Part shown: positions 8,210 to 17,599 of the stretch, one piece after another
Position numbering within the stretch: the first letter of the stretch is position 1
Layout: each line of letters opens with the position of its first letter
From: JACCTU01 sp963769665
GTDB lineage: Bacteria > Actinomycetota > Thermoleophilia > Gaiellales > Gaiellaceae
Length of the DNA stretch: 64,000 nucleotides
NCBI GenBank assembly: GCA_963769665.1
Contig: CAVYMQ010000003.1
Span: 1,302,001-1,366,000 of the forward strand
Direction of reading: 5' to 3'
Notes under the pieces: generated by a model
Seen by the model: the letters and a program-made list of their open reading frames with translations, nothing else
Database searches by the model: none
What the model was told of the DNA's origin: nothing
Position numbers and translations under genes: made by a program

Positions 8210-8294
8210 ATCGCTGCGGCAGCGGCAGCGAAGCGGCCGCCTTTAGGGGTCTTGGCGCGTCGCGGATCCGCGCAAGCGGATTCGCGACTTGCGA
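8210..8294 (+). repeat. dispersed two-hairpin element, copy C
   Basis: The linker CCTTTAGGGGTCTTGGCGCG matches copies A and E. Hairpin 2 pairs GCGGATCCGC with GCGGATTCGC around a GCAA loop. The left hairpin is degraded to a weaker GCGGC/GCCGC pairing. It lies about 30 nt downstream of tRNA-Gly and abuts the stop of the convergent cyclophilin gene. Confidence 0.83.
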
Positions 8295-8296
8295 AG

Positions 8297-8755
8297 CTAG
8301 GAGGCGAGCTCGACGCGCTCGATCGTCACGTCGTCGCGTGGCTTGTCGTTCGCGTCGGTGTCGACCTTCTCGATCTCGTCGACGACGTCCATCCCGTTGG
8401 TGACTCGGCCGAAGACGGTGTGCTTGCCGTCCAGCCAGGGCGTCGCCTCTGCGGTGACGATGAAGAACTGCGAGCCGTTCGTGTTCGGGCCGGCATTCGC
8501 CATGGCGAGCGCGCCGCGGACGACCTTGTTGTCGTTGAACTCGTCCTCGAACTGGTAGCCCGGGCCACCCATGCCGGTGCCGGTCGGGTCGCCGCCCTGG
8601 ATCATGAAGTCCGGGATCACGCGGTGGAAGATGACGCCGTCGTAGAACCCGTCGCGCGCGAGTTTCAGGAAGTTTGCGACGGTCTTCGGCGCGTCGTCGT
8701 CGAACAGCTCGAACTCGATCGCGCCCTTGTTCGTGTGGAGTGTCCCGGCCGTCAC
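8297..8755 (-). CDS. peptidyl-prolyl cis-trans isomerase, cyclophilin type
   Basis: A 152-aa single-domain cyclophilin with no signal peptide, so cytoplasmic. The active-site blocks FHRVIPDFMIQGGDP (catalytic Arg), MANAGPNTNGSQFFI and WLDGKHTVFG are complete. The start is GTG at 8755, giving the family-typical short N-terminus TAGTLHTNKGAIEFELF. It reads divergently from the AI-2E exporter. A dispersed element abuts its 3' end. Confidence 0.95.
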   Translation of the reverse strand: MTAGTLHTNKGAIEFELFDDDAPKTVANFLKLARDGFYDGVIFHRVIPDFMIQGGDPTGTGMGGPGYQFEDEFNDNKVVRGALAMANAGPNTNGSQFFIVTAEATPWLDGKHTVFGRVTNGMDVVDEIEKVDTDANDKPRDDVTIERVELAS

Positions 8756-8808
8756 GTCGCGGGATGCTAGCGGCCTAGCCGTCCGGCGGTCAGGTCAAGC
8801 TTCCGCGT

Positions 8809-9891
8809 ATGGACCCGCTCGAGCGGATTGTCCGACTCCGCGCACGGACGGTCCTCGCCGTCCTCGGAATCATCCTCGCCGTCTTCGCGCTGCTCCAGGT
8901 CGTCTCGCTCGCGCGCCAGGTGCTGACCTGGATGCTGATCGCGGTCTTCTTCGCTCTCGCCCTGGACCCGCTCGTCAACCTCCTGATGCGGCGCGGGATC
9001 CGGAGACGCGGGCTCGCGATCGGCATCACGTACCTGCTCCTGCTCTGCGTGGCTGTCCTCCTCGGTCTGACCTTCATCCCGACGCTCGTCGACGAGGTGA
9101 ACAACTTCATCGACGCCGTGCCCGATTACGTGGAAGACCTGACCGAGGGCCGCGGTCGTCTCGGCTTCCTCGAAACCGACTACCACCTCGTCGAGCGCCT
9201 CCGCGAAGCGGTGTCCGGAACCGACATCAGCCGTATCCTCGGCGTCTCAGGGACCGCCGTCGCGGTGACGAAGGGGATCGTGACCGTGATCGCGGCGACG
9301 ATCACGATCATCGTGCTCACCTTCTTCATGCTCCTCGAAGGTCCGCGCTGGGTGGAGCGGTTCTACGAGCTGCTTCCGGCGAGCTCGCAGCCTCGTTGGC
9401 GGAGGATCGGTAAGGACGTCTACGCGACGGTCGGCGGCTTCGTCGCCGGTGCGATGGCGATCGCGCTCCTCGCGGGTATCACGTCTTCACTCCTGCTCAT
9501 TGCGCTCGGCGTGAGCTACGCGATCGCGCTTGGCCTGGTCGTCTTCTTGCTCGACCTCATCCCGCTCGCCGGGGCGACGATCGCCTCCGTCCTCGTCACG
9601 ACCGTCGCGGTGCTCGACCAGGGCTGGACGGTGGGGCTGATCGTGCTCGGCTGGTTCATCGTCTACCAGCAAGTGGAAAACCATGTGCTCTACCCCCTGA
9701 TCTACTCGAAGGCGGTGGCGCTCTCGCCGCTCACGATCCTCATCGCGGTGCTGATCGGCGCCTCACTCGCGGGCGTGCTCGGAGCTCTGGCGGCGATCCC
9801 GATCGCAGGGACGATCCAGGTGTTGATTCGCCACTGGCTGGAGTCTCGTCGGGAGTCTTCCGGCGAGCCGGTCGTCGACGCCCCGCTCTGA
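8809..9891 (+). CDS. AI-2E family transporter
   Basis: A 360-aa polytopic membrane protein of the AI-2E/YdiK/TqsA exporter family. Paired N-terminal helices occupy about 17-50 and 62-90, followed by a soluble segment (90-140) and a C-terminal block of five helices with the conserved LDLIPLAGATIASV and VYQQVENHVLYPLIYSKAV motifs (about 245-305). Family members transport diverse substrates or act as antiporters, so the autoinducer name should not be taken literally. A hairpin follows at 9904. Confidence 0.92.
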   Translation: MDPLERIVRLRARTVLAVLGIILAVFALLQVVSLARQVLTWMLIAVFFALALDPLVNLLMRRGIRRRGLAIGITYLLLLCVAVLLGLTFIPTLVDEVNNFIDAVPDYVEDLTEGRGRLGFLETDYHLVERLREAVSGTDISRILGVSGTAVAVTKGIVTVIAATITIIVLTFFMLLEGPRWVERFYELLPASSQPRWRRIGKDVYATVGGFVAGAMAIALLAGITSSLLLIALGVSYAIALGLVVFLLDLIPLAGATIASVLVTTVAVLDQGWTVGLIVLGWFIVYQQVENHVLYPLIYSKAVALSPLTILIAVLIGASLAGVLGALAAIPIAGTIQVLIRHWLESRRESSGEPVVDAPL

Positions 9892-9903
9892 GGAAGCCCC
9901 GAT

Positions 9904-9917
9904 CCCCCATTGGGGGG
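9904..9917 (+). terminator. GC hairpin 3' of the AI-2E gene
   Basis: CCCCC-ATT-GGGGG forms a short perfect hairpin 12 nt after the stop. It has no T-run, so an intrinsic terminator role is only tentative. Confidence 0.3.
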
Positions 9918-9955
9918 TGGCTGACGAACGTGCTTCGACCCGATGTTGAATCAGG

Positions 9956-10498
9956 ATGTCCGGGGGGACTCGCAGTCTGCTGGCGCTGGTCGCAATCCTT
10001 GCGGCGGCGGTCGCGGCTTCGCCTTCAGGTGCGCGGACGCACGATCAGGGCCGCACGCTCGCAGCCCGCGACGACCTCGAGAGTGGGGTTCTCGTCGAGA
10101 TCAACGCGCTTCGCCGCAAGCACCACCTCGCACCGCTTCGGCTCAACGCCCGCCTCCGCGCTGCTGCTGACACGCACTCCGCGGCGATGGCGAATCGCGG
10201 CTTCTTCTCGCACGACTCGGCGGACGGCACGATCTTCTGGAAGCGCGTCGCGCGCTTCTACCCGCAGGGCTCACACGGCTACTGGTCGGTCGGCGAGAAC
10301 CTGCTGTGGTCGTCGCCGGACGTTGCTCCAGCGGACGCGCTGCGCATGTGGCTCGGCAGCCCGCCGCATCGCAAGAACCTCCTCACGTCTCGCTGGCGGG
10401 AGATCGGTCTCTCGGCGATTCACGTCACCGCGGGACCCGGCGTGTTCAACAACGCGCCCGTGACTGTGCTCACCGCCGACTTCGGCGTCAGACGCTAG
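9956..10498 (+). CDS. secreted CAP (SCP/PR-1-like) domain protein
   Basis: A 180-aa protein with a clear signal peptide (about residues 1-26, LLALVAILAAAVAASPSGA) and a CAP domain from about 42. Hallmarks are EINALRRKHHLAPLRLN, FFSHDSADG (CAP His), VGENLLW and MWLGSPPHRKNLL. It is the second CAP protein in the window, paralogous in domain to the gene at 5799 but with a different start region. It probably acts outside the cell; the activity is unknown. Confidence 0.9.
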   Translation: MSGGTRSLLALVAILAAAVAASPSGARTHDQGRTLAARDDLESGVLVEINALRRKHHLAPLRLNARLRAAADTHSAAMANRGFFSHDSADGTIFWKRVARFYPQGSHGYWSVGENLLWSSPDVAPADALRMWLGSPPHRKNLLTSRWREIGLSAIHVTAGPGVFNNAPVTVLTADFGVRR

Positions 10499-10526
10499 CC
10501 GCTCCACACCGTTACGCTTTCCACGA

Positions 10527-10598
10527 GCGCCCGTAGCTCAGTGGAAGAGCGGCGGCCTTCTAAGCCGTTGGTCGGAGGTTCGAATCCTCCCGGGCGCA
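10527..10598 (+). tRNA. tRNA-Arg(UCU)
   Basis: Acceptor GCGCCCG (10527-10533) pairs with CGGGCGC (10591-10597), with an A discriminator. The anticodon loop is CTTCTAA (TCT). The T-arm GGAGGTTCGAATCCTCC is perfect. CCA is not encoded. The adjacent minus-strand GAF gene ends one nt away. Confidence 0.96.
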
Positions 10599-10599
10599 T

Positions 10600-11148
10600 C
10601 TACGCGGCCGAAGCGCGCCGGTGATGCGCTTCGAGCACCGTGCTCGTGCTCTCCACGATCGCCGTTGCGCATACGACGTCTTCAGCCGTGAAGAGGTCCT
10701 TGCCCTCACGGTAGACCTCGAAGAGGCCCCAGCAGTCCTCGTCGACGACGAGCGGGATCATCAGCAGTGAGTCGAAGCGCAGGTCGCGCAAGAGCTCGGC
10801 CTCACTCTCGTCGACGTCCGTGTCGAAGAGCGAGACGATCCGCGCCTCGCGCCGCTCGATCACTTCCTGGGTCAGCGGGAAGTCTGGCAGCAGGTATCCG
10901 CGCCCGAGTTGGATCTTTCGCCCGTCGGAGGAATGCTCACAGAGGTCGACGAGGAGCTGGCCAACGATGCGCGAGAGGTTGCACGCGTGCGCCTCGAGGT
11001 CCTTCGTCAGGAGGACGCACGACGTCTTGAGGACGGCCGGAACCGTTGCCTCGCGCTCGAGCGTCTCCGCCGCGGAGAGAGCCATGGACGGGATATCGAC
11101 GGTTTTCCCCCTGGGCTTGATGGTCGCGGGAGGCGGGTTTCCCCGCAC
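10600..11148 (-). CDS. GAF domain protein
   Basis: A 182-aa cytoplasmic protein, essentially one GAF domain. From about residue 30 it shows the helix-strand pattern with LLRDLRFDSLLMIPLVVDEDCWGLFEVYREG (about 125-155), then a terminal helix. There is no output domain, so it probably binds a ligand and acts on a partner. The 11148 GTG has a GGAAG element just upstream and lies 12 nt after tRNA-His on the same strand; an internal ATG at 11085 (MALSAAETLE) is the alternative start. Confidence 0.8.
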   Translation of the reverse strand: MRGNPPPATIKPRGKTVDIPSMALSAAETLEREATVPAVLKTSCVLLTKDLEAHACNLSRIVGQLLVDLCEHSSDGRKIQLGRGYLLPDFPLTQEVIERREARIVSLFDTDVDESEAELLRDLRFDSLLMIPLVVDEDCWGLFEVYREGKDLFTAEDVVCATAIVESTSTVLEAHHRRASAA

Positions 11149-11160
11149 TCACGCTTCCAG

Positions 11161-11234
11161 GGTGGCGGACGGGACTCGAACCCGCGACCACCGGGACCAC
11201 AACCCGGGGCTCTACCAACTGAGCTACCGCCACC
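11161..11234 (-). tRNA. tRNA-His(GUG)
   Basis: On the minus strand, GTGGCGG pairs with CCGCCAC, with the His-specific extra G(-1) opposite C73 both encoded. The anticodon stem CCGGG/CCCGG carries loop TTGTGGT, anticodon GTG. CCA is not encoded. Confidence 0.97.
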
Positions 11235-11261
11235 TCGCCGAGGACAGGATAGCCTCGCCGC

Positions 11262-12176
11262 GTGCGCGTCCTGGCGTCTCGACGGTTCCCGGGGCCTGCG
11301 TGGGACGCGCTCGAGGACGTAAGCGTGGAGTGGCCCGTCACCGTCCCACACCCAGGGGTCGAGGTCCTGGCGGTCGTCGCGGCGACCGTCGACGAAGCGC
11401 TGCTCGAGCTCCTGCCCGACCTTCTGCTCGTCGCCAACTACGGCGTCGGGTACGACGGGATCGACGTCGGGGCCTGCGCTCGTCGCGGCGTTGCCGTGAC
11501 GAACACGCCCGAGGCTCTCGGGATCGCGACCGCGGATCTGACGATGGCGCTCGTGCTGGCGACCCGCCGGCGCCTCGTCGAGGGGGACCGGTTCGTCCGG
11601 GAGGGGAAGTGGGCGTCGGGCTGGTTCGTCGGCGACCTCCTCGGCGCGGAGATCGGTGGCGCGACGCTCGGTGTGATCGGTCTTGGTCGAATCGGCAGCG
11701 CCGTGGCGACTCGGGCAAGGGCGTTCGGGATGAACGTGCTGCATACGCGCCGCACGGATGACGGGAGCCCCGACCGCCGCGGGCTCGACGATCTGCTCCG
11801 CGAGTCCGACGTCGTCACGATCCACGTACCCCTCACCGACGAGACCCACGGACTGCTCGACGGTCGGCGACTGGGCCTGCTCCGGGACGGCGCGTGCCTG
11901 ATCAACACCGCGCGCGGGGCGATCGTCGACGAGGACGCGCTCGTCGCCGAGGTCGCGTCCGGGCGGCTCAGCGCGGGCCTCGACGTCTTCGCGCACGAGC
12001 CCAACGTGCCGGAGGCACTCCTCGCCTTGCCGAACGTCGTTCTCTCGCCGCACGTGGGGAGCGCGACGCGTGCGACGCGCGAGGCCGCGACGGCCGAGCT
12101 CGTCGCGAACATCCTGGCCGCGCTGGAACAGCGACCGCTGCCGAATCTTGTTCCCGGCTCGGCTACCGTGTCGTGA
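11262..12176 (+). CDS. D-isomer-specific 2-hydroxyacid dehydrogenase
   Basis: A 304-aa NAD(P)-dependent enzyme of the glyoxylate/hydroxypyruvate reductase-like group. The substrate loop is NYGVGYDGID. The Rossmann motif GLGRIGSAVATRARAFGM lies at about residues 140-157. The catalytic Arg is in NTARGAIVDE, the Glu in DVFAHEP and the His in SPHVGSAT. Cytoplasmic, reducing a 2-oxoacid. GTG start at 11262. It ends 1 nt before tRNA-Arg(UCG). The exact substrate cannot be decided from sequence. Confidence 0.92.
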   Translation: MRVLASRRFPGPAWDALEDVSVEWPVTVPHPGVEVLAVVAATVDEALLELLPDLLLVANYGVGYDGIDVGACARRGVAVTNTPEALGIATADLTMALVLATRRRLVEGDRFVREGKWASGWFVGDLLGAEIGGATLGVIGLGRIGSAVATRARAFGMNVLHTRRTDDGSPDRRGLDDLLRESDVVTIHVPLTDETHGLLDGRRLGLLRDGACLINTARGAIVDEDALVAEVASGRLSAGLDVFAHEPNVPEALLALPNVVLSPHVGSATRATREAATAELVANILAALEQRPLPNLVPGSATVS

Positions 12177-12177
12177 C

Positions 12178-12249
12178 GGCCCCGTAGCTCAGTGGATAGA
12201 GCGGCAGACTTCGAATCTGCGCGCGGTGGTTCGACTCCACCCGGGGCCA
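12178..12249 (+). tRNA. tRNA-Arg(UCG)
   Basis: Acceptor GGCCCCG (12178-12184) pairs with CGGGGCC (12242-12248), A discriminator. The anticodon stem GCAGA/TCTGC carries loop CTTCGAA, anticodon TCG (reads CGA-type codons). It begins one nt after the dehydrogenase stop. CCA is not encoded. Confidence 0.95.
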
Positions 12250-12287
12250 TGAACCCTAGTCGCCGCGCTAGCCTCTCACTGCACCGT

Positions 12288-12371
12288 GCGGGTGTGGCGG
12301 AACTGGTAGACGCGACGGGTTTAGGACCCGTTGGGCGAAAGCCCTTGGAGGTTCGAGTCCTCTCGCCCGCA
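12288..12371 (+). tRNA. tRNA-Leu(UAG)
   Basis: An 84-nt class II tRNA with a long variable arm (TGGGCGAAAGCCCTT). Acceptor GCGGGTG pairs with CGCCCGC, including one G-U. The anticodon stem ACGGG/CCCGT carries loop TTTAGGA, anticodon TAG. CCA is not encoded. Confidence 0.95.
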
Positions 12372-12381
12372 TCGGCTGTTA

Positions 12382-14079
12382 CTAGGTGCGAACGGGCAGG
12401 ACCAGCTGGAAGCGGGCGCCGTGGGGTTGCGCGGGCTCGTAGATCAGATCGCCTCGGTGCGCCTGCGCGTACGAGCGGGCGATCGCGAGGCCGAGCCCGG
12501 TTCCGGAGCGCGCGCGCGAGCTCGTGCTCCGCGTGAAGCGCTCGAACAGGTCGGGCACGAACTCGGGCGGCACGCCTTCTCCCTGGTCCTCGACAGTGAC
12601 GCGGAAGTGCCGGTCGTTCTTCTCGGCGGAGATGCGCACGGGCGCCGAGCCGTAGCGGCACGCGTTGACGAGGAGGTTGGAGACGATCCGGTCGAGCGCG
12701 TCCGGGTCGACCTCCGCGACGAGCCGCGAGTCGACGTCGATCTCCACGAGGCTCGCGTCCTTGCCGAGCGACGCGAGGACGATCTCCTCCACGCGCGGCC
12801 GGATCGCGAGCGCCGTCGGCCGGATGTCGACAGCGTCGGCCTCGAGGCGCGACAGGTCGAGCAGCTGCTCGACGAGCGACTTCATCCGCACCGTCTGTCC
12901 GCGCAGGACCGTCTCGAGCTCCTCGAGCTCGCCCGGCTCGAGCTGCTCGCGCCGCCCGTAGATCGTCTCGACCAGCCCGTGGATCGTCGCGACCGGCGTT
13001 CGGAGCTCGTGCGCGGCGAGGGAGACGAAGTTCGTCTTGATCTCGTCCGCGCGCTGGAGGGCTTCGCGCGTCTCGCGCTCGTGGGAGAACAGACGTGCGC
13101 GATCGAGTGCAAGGGCGGTCAGCGCCGCGAGCGTGCGGACGAGCGCAAGCTCCTCGACGCCGAAGAACGGCGTGTACGTGCTCGTCCAGAGCTTGACCTC
13201 TCCTGCCGGGCTCTCCACGACCACGATTCGATTGGCATCGTCGGCGGCGTTCCCGTAGGCACCGAGCACCTCGCCCTCCAGATTGCGCAGCTCGACCGCT
13301 TGCGCACCGACGATCTCCGCCATCGGCGGCAGGACGTGGCCGACGACCTCGCCGCTCGTTGTCGCACCCATCAACTCCGAGATCGCGGCTTGCAGGCGCG
13401 CAGTCTCGGGGCGCCTCCAGGCCGTGCGGAGGATCGAGGGCGGCGCAAGGCCGATCAGGAAGGCCAGCGCGCTGACACTGGAGAGCAGCGTCGCGACGAG
13501 TGACGCAGCCGAGCCGTCCGAGGTGCCGCTCACGCTGATCAGCAGGGCGAGCGTGATCGTCGCGGCGGCCACCGCGAGCAACCGCATCCGCTTCCGCGGG
13601 ACGCTCGCCTCGCCGCGCCCGGCCGTCCAGAGACGGTAGGTCACGACGACGGTCAGGAGCGTCCAGTGAACCGTGAACGCCGCGACGTAGACCGCGAAAG
13701 AGGTCGGCCAGGCTTCGCCTTCGCCCGGGATGTCGGACAGCACGAACGTCCAGGCGAGAACGATCACCGTGATCCCGCCGATCAGGAGCGAGAGCGAGCG
13801 GCTCGGCGGCCTGAAGCTGGTGGCGAACCGGTAGAGGAGGTACGGGAAGAGGACGAGGCCGGCGATCAAGACCTTCAGGGCGAGCTTCTCGCGCTCGCTG
13901 GTCGGGTCCTCGGGGAGGAGCCGACCGACGTCGACGATCAGGGCGAGGCCGACGAACGCCAGGGCTGCCCAAAGCCCGGCCCGCTCCCGGTGCCGCCACC
14001 ACAGCCAGACGGCGGCGATGGCCACGACCGTGTAGAGCGCGAGATTGACGTACTGGACGATCTCGACGACGTCGTTCAC
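12382..14079 (-). CDS. membrane sensor histidine kinase with GAF domain
   Basis: A 565-aa kinase. Six to seven transmembrane helices occupy residues 8-212 (a MASE/7TM-like sensor). A GAF-like domain lies at about 228-330 and a short coiled segment follows. HisKA has phosphoacceptor H357 in AAHELRTPV, and the HATPase carries LLVNACRYGSAP, DQGEGVPPEF and GTGLGLAIARS. Catalytic boxes are complete. GTG start at 14079. No response regulator is adjacent, so this is an orphan kinase in this window. Its stop lies 11 nt from tRNA-Leu on the opposite strand. Confidence 0.92.
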   Translation of the reverse strand: MNDVVEIVQYVNLALYTVVAIAAVWLWWRHRERAGLWAALAFVGLALIVDVGRLLPEDPTSEREKLALKVLIAGLVLFPYLLYRFATSFRPPSRSLSLLIGGITVIVLAWTFVLSDIPGEGEAWPTSFAVYVAAFTVHWTLLTVVVTYRLWTAGRGEASVPRKRMRLLAVAAATITLALLISVSGTSDGSAASLVATLLSSVSALAFLIGLAPPSILRTAWRRPETARLQAAISELMGATTSGEVVGHVLPPMAEIVGAQAVELRNLEGEVLGAYGNAADDANRIVVVESPAGEVKLWTSTYTPFFGVEELALVRTLAALTALALDRARLFSHERETREALQRADEIKTNFVSLAAHELRTPVATIHGLVETIYGRREQLEPGELEELETVLRGQTVRMKSLVEQLLDLSRLEADAVDIRPTALAIRPRVEEIVLASLGKDASLVEIDVDSRLVAEVDPDALDRIVSNLLVNACRYGSAPVRISAEKNDRHFRVTVEDQGEGVPPEFVPDLFERFTRSTSSRARSGTGLGLAIARSYAQAHRGDLIYEPAQPHGARFQLVLPVRT

Positions 14080-14217
14080 GGACCCGCTCCTTCTCGGCCG
14101 ACGAGCTTACGGGGTGCACCGGCGCGGTGCCTCGCCGCCACCCGGCCGGCTCTGTGTTCGCGGCCCGCGGGCAGACCCATCCAACCCAGCGCGAAAGCCG
14201 TCCGGCACAATGCCCGG

Positions 14218-15570
14218 ATGGAGCCCCAGCTCGAGGAGCTGCCCGACAACCGCGTTCGTCTCGTCGTGGACGTCCCGAAGGCGCAGCTGGAGCACGCGGT
14301 CGAGCACGCGGCCTCCGACCTGGCCGAGAGCGTCAAGATCCCGGGCTTCCGCCAGGGGAAGGTTCCGATGCCCGTTCTGCTCGCCCGAGTCGGGCGCGAG
14401 CGTCTGCACAGCGAGGCGGTCGAGAGCCACATCGGCGGCTGGTTCATGAACGCGGCAGCGCGTTCCCGGATCCGTCCGGTCGAGCAGCCGCAGTACGACT
14501 ACGAGCTGCCGCAGACACCGGACGAGGACTGGCGCTTCACCGCGACGGTGTCGGTCCAGCCGAAGCCCGAGCCGGCCGACTGGACGCAGCTCGAGGTGCC
14601 GGCACCGGAGGCCGAGGTGCCCGAGGAGATCGTCGAGCACGAGCTGAACGTCCTGCGCAGCTCGGTCGCGGAGCTGACGCCGGTCGAGGGCCGGGCCGCA
14701 CAGCCGGGCGACACGATGGTCGTCGACCTCGTCGTCGAGGGCCAGGAGCCGCAGCGCGACTACGTCGTGGAGCTCGGTGCGGGACGGCTCGTCCCCGAGC
14801 TCGAGCGTGCGCTCGTCGGGATGTCCCCGGGCGAGACCCAGGAGATCCGCTTCGAGCGCTCCGAGGACGAGGCGGGGACGGTCGAGCTCACCGTCAAGGA
14901 GATCAAGGAGAAGGTGCTGCCGCCGCTCGACGACGAGCTGGCGCGCGCCGCGAGCGAGTTCGACACGCTCGACCAGCTTCGCTCGGACATCGAGTCCAAC
15001 CTCCGCGAGCAGATCGAGGAGGAGATCGAGGGCGCCGTCCGCGCCGCCGCGGTCGACCAGCTCGTCGAGGCGACCGGCGTGGAGGCAGGCGGCCCGCTCG
15101 TCGAGGCCAGGGCTCGCACACTCTTGAACAACCTCGCCCGCTCGCTCGCCGCGCGCGGTCTCAGCCTCGAGACGTACGTGCAGCTCTCGGGCGTCTCGCC
15201 CGAGCAGCTGTCCGAGCAGATCCGCGGCGAGGCCGCGCAGTCCGTTGCTCGAGAGCTCGTGCTCGAAGCCGTCGCCGACCAGCTCGACCTCGAGGTGCCC
15301 GACGAGGAAGTCGAGGCGCTCGTCCGCGAGGAGGCAGGAGCGGCCGGTGACGATCCCGACGAGCTGCTGCAGCGGCTGCGCGACGCAGGCACGTTCGAGG
15401 ACCTGCGGGAAGACATCCGCCTCCGGGCGGCGCTCGACCGAGTGGCGTCGGAGGTCAAGCGGATCCCGGTCGAGCTGGCCGAGGCCCGCGAGGCGATCTG
15501 GACGCCCGAGAAGGAAAAAGCAGAGACACCGACAAAGTTGTGGACCCCCGGCACCAAGGAGACGGCATGA
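14218..15570 (+). CDS. tig: trigger factor
   Basis: Ribosome-bound chaperone, 450 aa. The N-terminal ribosome-binding domain carries the signature GFRQGKVP (about 42-49). A PPIase (FKBP-like) domain covers about 152-235. The C-terminal helical chaperone arms run to about 420, and a charged tail follows. The FKBP domain is shorter than usual: the loop between IRFE and VELTVKEIKE lacks the PEEYH...LKGK segment of E. coli TF, so prolyl-isomerase activity may be weak. The start is ATG at 14218, chosen because family homology begins there. The stop overlaps clpP as ATGA. Confidence 0.95.
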   Translation: MEPQLEELPDNRVRLVVDVPKAQLEHAVEHAASDLAESVKIPGFRQGKVPMPVLLARVGRERLHSEAVESHIGGWFMNAAARSRIRPVEQPQYDYELPQTPDEDWRFTATVSVQPKPEPADWTQLEVPAPEAEVPEEIVEHELNVLRSSVAELTPVEGRAAQPGDTMVVDLVVEGQEPQRDYVVELGAGRLVPELERALVGMSPGETQEIRFERSEDEAGTVELTVKEIKEKVLPPLDDELARAASEFDTLDQLRSDIESNLREQIEEEIEGAVRAAAVDQLVEATGVEAGGPLVEARARTLLNNLARSLAARGLSLETYVQLSGVSPEQLSEQIRGEAAQSVARELVLEAVADQLDLEVPDEEVEALVREEAGAAGDDPDELLQRLRDAGTFEDLREDIRLRAALDRVASEVKRIPVELAEAREAIWTPEKEKAETPTKLWTPGTKETA

Positions 15571-16178
15571 GCCCGCTTGTCCCAATGGTCATCGAGCAGA
15601 CGTCGCGCGGCGAACGCGCCTTCGACATCTACTCGCGACTGCTCAACGAACGAATCATCTTCCTCGGCACGCCGGTGGACGACCAGATCGCGAACCTGAT
15701 CGTCGCGCAGTTGCTCCACCTCGAGTCCGAGGATCCCGACAAGGACATCTCGATCTACATCAACTCGCCGGGCGGCGTCGTGTACGCCGGGCTCGCGATC
15801 TACGACACGATGCAGTTCATCAAGCCCGACGTGCAGACGATCTGCGTCGGCATGGCGATGTCGATGGGCGCCGTGATCCTCGCCGGTGGAACGCCCGGTA
15901 AGCGGCTCGCGCTCCCGCACTCGAAGATCCTCATCCACCAGGGCTCGGCCGGGTTCCACGGGCAGCCCACGGACATCGAGATCCAGGCCCGCGAGGTGAT
16001 CAGCCTCAAGCGGCTGATGGAGGAGATCATGGCCAGCCACACCGGCCAGGACCTCGAGAAGATCGCCAAGGACATGGATCGCGACTACTACATGACCGCC
16101 GAAGAGGCCAAGGAGTACGGCGTGATCGACACCGTGGTCTCGAGCCGGGATCCGATCAGCCGGGCTGCGGTGGCCTAG
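15567..16178 (+). CDS. clpP: ATP-dependent Clp protease proteolytic subunit
   Basis: A 203-aa tetradecameric serine peptidase with triad S99 (GMAMSMGA), H124 (KILIHQG) and an Asp in MDRDYYM (about 173). It works with ClpX, encoded downstream. The start is ATG 15567, overlapping the tig TGA (ATGA), which gives strong translational coupling in a tig-clpP-clpX operon. The N-terminus SPLVPMVIEQTSRGERAFDIYSRL is typical; the propeptide is short or absent. Confidence 0.97.
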   Translation: MSPLVPMVIEQTSRGERAFDIYSRLLNERIIFLGTPVDDQIANLIVAQLLHLESEDPDKDISIYINSPGGVVYAGLAIYDTMQFIKPDVQTICVGMAMSMGAVILAGGTPGKRLALPHSKILIHQGSAGFHGQPTDIEIQAREVISLKRLMEEIMASHTGQDLEKIAKDMDRDYYMTAEEAKEYGVIDTVVSSRDPISRAAVA

Positions 16179-16201
16179 GCAAACCGTGGTTTTCGCGCTA
16201 C

Positions 16202-16207
16202 AAGGAG
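16202..16207 (+). promoter_or_regulatory. strong ribosome binding site for the clpX leader ORF
   Basis: AAGGAGA lies 5 nt before the ATG at 16213. It is among the best Shine-Dalgarno matches in the window, yet it serves a 25-codon ORF and not clpX itself. Confidence 0.75.
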
Positions 16208-16212
16208 AGACG

Positions 16213-16289
16213 ATGCCGGTGCGGCGAACGCAGATCACTCGTTCGAGGGAGACGAGCCGGAAGCAATTCCGGGTACTAGTGTCCGACTG

Positions 16290-16290
<1 letters not shown>
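16213..16290 (+). CDS. 25-aa Arg-rich leader ORF upstream of clpX
   Basis: ATG 16213 opens a frame that begins MPVRRTQITRSR and ends VLVSD, then TGA at 16288-16290. Six of its 25 residues are Arg, using CGG, CGA, CGT and AGG codons. It has a strong Shine-Dalgarno, while clpX's own ATG at 16290 has none and overlaps this stop by one base (TGATG). The arrangement implies clpX translation depends on termination-reinitiation from the leader. Whether the peptide itself has a function is unknown. Confidence 0.65.
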
Positions 16291-17576
<1,286 letters not shown>

Positions 17577-17599
17577 TCGCCGCGCGTAAAGTGCGGCCC

